Translations under genes and position numbers: made by a program | DNA from: an uncultured Mycoplasmatota bacterium | GTDB lineage: Bacteria; Bacillota_I; Bacilli_A; RF39; UBA660 | Reading direction: 5' to 3' | NCBI GenBank assembly: GCA_946491675.1 | Contig: CAMLYN010000041.1 | Location: 1-8,837 of the forward strand | DNA length: 8,837 nucleotides | The notes under the pieces: generated by a model | Databases searched by the model: none | Seen by the model: only the letters and a program-made list of their open reading frames with translations | What the model was told of the DNA's origin: nothing | Shown: in pieces, positions 7,520 through 8,837 of the stretch | Layout of the letters: each line of letters starts with the position of its first letter | How positions within the stretch are numbered: the first letter of the stretch is position 1

Positions 7520-8698
7520 TAATATTTTTACACACTCTGTTGCTATTTCTTTTTCTTCGTCATCTGGAATGACATATATTGGTATGCTTTTATTTGTGCT
7601 AATAATTGCTTCTGAATCAAATACTTTGTTATTTTTCTCTTTATCAATAATTATATTAAAATGTTCTAAGTCACTTAAAAATAATTCTCTTTGTTCTTTA
7701 TTTTTGGTTCCCATACCTCCTGTTAAAATAATAGAATCTGGTTCATTAATAGACATCATTCCAAGTAAATTTTTTTTAAAGTCATTATTTGCCATTTTTC
7801 TTAATATAATAGCTTTTGGGTTACCTTTTAAACTTTCTTCAACTATTTTCTTTGCATCGGTTTCTCCTGTTATGCCATAATAACCACTTTCTTCATTTAG
7901 TTCTTTTTCAATCTGTTCTACTGAGATATTGCAATTTTTTATTAGGTATAAAATTATGCTTGGATCTATGTTCCCAGATCTGCTAGCCATTATCAATCCA
8001 GCAAGTGGTGTAAATCCCATTGTTGTATCAAAACTTTTTCCATTCTTTATATTACACATTGAACATCCACCACCAAGATGACAAATAATTGTATTTATTG
8101 AATCTTTATTTATTTGTTTTATTTCAGTATATCTTTTTAATACCGAACTATATGATATACCATGTGCCCCATATTTTCTAACTCCATATTTTGTATAATA
8201 ATGTATTGGTATAGCGTATAATTGATTTTCAATTGGAATTGTTTGATGAAACGCAGTGTCAAAAACAGCGACGTTAATACTATTTTTGTATAATAATTTG
8301 CATAATTTAATTGTTTCAAGAGTTCTTGGGCCGTGTAATGGCATTAATGGAATAAGTTGTTCTATTTTATTTTCAATGTCATTTGTAATTATAGTGCTAT
8401 TTTTAAAAAAATTGCCACCATGTACAACTCTATGACCAATCGCTGCTATTTCATCAATTGAATCTATTACTCCAGTTGCATCGTTTAAAATCAATTTATT
8501 TGTTAATGATAGAGCATCAAATACGTTCGAAACATTATAATCAAATTTTATTTTTCCATTTAAATTATCATATATGCAATAGCTATTTTCAGTTGATAAA
8601 TTTTCCATTTTGCCTGAAGCTATTAAATCCAATCGATTAATATCATATAATTTAAATCTAAACGATGTACTTCCTATATTTAATACTAATATTTTCAT
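7511..8698 (-). CDS. Divergent acetate/propionate kinase-family enzyme (carboxylate kinase)
   Basis: The predicted protein has 395 aa, the normal length for the acetate kinase family (ASKHA fold), which makes acyl phosphates from ATP and short carboxylates. Retained catalytic positions (Methanosarcina thermophila numbering in brackets): Asn7, Ser10, Ser12, Arg90 (R91) in GHRVVHGG, Asp147 (D148) in VFDTAFHQT, His179 (H180), Arg240 (R241), and Glu381/382 (E384). Several near-invariant positions differ. FHG is AHG (Ala178, for F179 of the acetate pocket), PLHNP is PLHGP, the phosphate loop GNGSS is GGGCS, TPLEG is TPLAG, and RSGDIDP is RSGNIDP. Gly-Ala pocket changes suggest a carboxylate larger than acetate. 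No phosphotransacetylase gene is adjacent, unlike housekeeping ackA. AAAGGAG lies 7 nt before the ATG. It is the first gene of the operon. An ackA symbol is withheld because the substrate is doubtful. Confidence 0.88.
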   Translation of the reverse strand: MKILVLNIGSTSFRFKLYDINRLDLIASGKMENLSTENSYCIYDNLNGKIKFDYNVSNVFDALSLTNKLILNDATGVIDSIDEIAAIGHRVVHGGNFFKNSTIITNDIENKIEQLIPLMPLHGPRTLETIKLCKLLYKNSINVAVFDTAFHQTIPIENQLYAIPIHYYTKYGVRKYGAHGISYSSVLKRYTEIKQINKDSINTIICHLGGGCSMCNIKNGKSFDTTMGFTPLAGLIMASRSGNIDPSIILYLIKNCNISVEQIEKELNEESGYYGITGETDAKKIVEESLKGNPKAIILRKMANNDFKKNLLGMMSINEPDSIILTGGMGTKNKEQRELFLSDLEHFNIIIDKEKNNKVFDSEAIISTNKSIPIYVIPDDEEKEIATECVKILRR

Positions 8699-8720
8699 AT
8701 ATTGACTCCTTTCTAAAATA

Positions 8721-8750
8721 AATATACAAAAAATATAGGAAATAATTTTG
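8721..8750 (-). promoter_or_regulatory. Candidate operon promoter upstream of the carboxylate kinase
   Basis: On the minus strand a -10-like TATATT (8726-8721) is preceded, exactly 10 bp upstream, by CAAAATTATTTCCT (8750-8737). This nearly matches the element at the WYL gene promoter at the same spacing, and no consensus -35 is present. The inferred start near 8714 gives a leader of about 16 nt containing the AAAGGAG at 8712-8706. Confidence 0.5.
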
Positions 8751-8767
8751 ATTTAATATTTATATGA

Positions 8768-8780
8768 AGGAAATATTTTG
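8768..8780 (-). promoter_or_regulatory. Second upstream copy of the shared promoter element
   Basis: CAAAATATTTCCT on the minus strand repeats the element at 8750-8737 with one base fewer. The two copies start 30 bp apart, about three helical turns, in the same orientation. No -10 box lies at the matching distance, so this copy is more likely an additional regulator site than a second promoter. Confidence 0.45.
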
Positions 8781-8789
8781 CTTTTTTAT

Positions 8790-8819
8790 AAAATAAAAGA
8801 AACTCTTAATAGAGCTTCT
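8790..8819 (-). terminator. Terminator-like hairpin of an upstream unit
   Basis: On the minus strand AGAAGCTCT, loop ATTA, and AGAGTTTCT form a 9-bp stem with one G-T wobble (8819-8798). TTTTATTTT-type sequence follows to about 8790. It precedes the operon promoter, so it would end transcription arriving from genes beyond the right edge. The plus-strand side also has a short T run (8823-8827), so weak bidirectional action is possible. Confidence 0.6.
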
Positions 8820-8837
8820 AGATTTTTAAGTGTTTGC

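Noticed and set aside
7470..8640. Plus-strand frames at 7470-7880 and 8458-8640 and a minus-strand frame at 8137-8319
   Set aside because: All overlap the well-supported carboxylate kinase gene in other frames, and none resembles a protein family.
7511..8698. Housekeeping acetate kinase (ackA)
   Set aside because: Several near-invariant pocket residues differ, no phosphotransacetylase gene is adjacent, and it sits in an accessory cassette. The family assignment stands, but not the symbol.
1..8837. Phage, toxin-antitoxin or nuclease-based defence locus
   Set aside because: No nuclease, TIR, helicase, protease, toxin or integrase motif was found; every gene fits small-molecule metabolism or its regulation.

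Overview
The window is strongly AT-rich and uses the standard code: TGG encodes Trp and ackA ends in TGA. Genes carry strong GGAGG-type ribosome binding sites. This points to a low-GC Firmicute (Clostridia or a relative); the sequence alone does not fix the genus. No rRNA, tRNA, transposase, integrase, CRISPR array or transporter gene was seen.

All six genes lie on the minus strand and read right to left. A terminator-like hairpin at the right edge (8798-8819) probably ends an upstream transcription unit. A promoter region (8721-8780) then precedes: (1) a divergent acetate-kinase-family enzyme (7511-8698); (2) a Gfo/Idh/MocA-type NAD(P)-dependent oxidoreductase with a TTG start (6076-7506); (3) a Nudix hydrolase (5545-6075); (4) a short HTH-WYL regulator (4875-5480); (5) a HAD phosphatase fused to a phosphoribosyltransferase (2500-4821); (6) a PfkB sugar/nucleoside kinase fused to a SIS phosphosugar isomerase-like region (516-2480). 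A hairpin at 452-488 ends the operon. Genes 1-3 are packed with 4 and 0 bp gaps. Gaps of 63, 53 and 19 bp separate the rest, and the 63-bp gap before the regulator holds a second promoter. The left 450 bp are non-coding and may contain decayed coding sequence.

Together the gene set looks like a dedicated small-molecule pathway: carboxylate phosphorylation, sugar-type oxidation, nucleoside-diphosphate-X cleavage, PRPP-dependent transfer, dephosphorylation, sugar phosphorylation and phosphosugar isomerisation, with its own regulator. The substrate cannot be read from the sequence. The strongest non-coding signal is that the two promoters share a nearly identical element, CA(A/C)AAT(T)ATTTCCT, exactly 10 bp upstream of the -10 box and in place of a -35 box. 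This suggests both are controlled by one factor, plausibly the WYL protein encoded here. The regulator's own promoter additionally carries a 32-bp inverted repeat over its -10 and start site.
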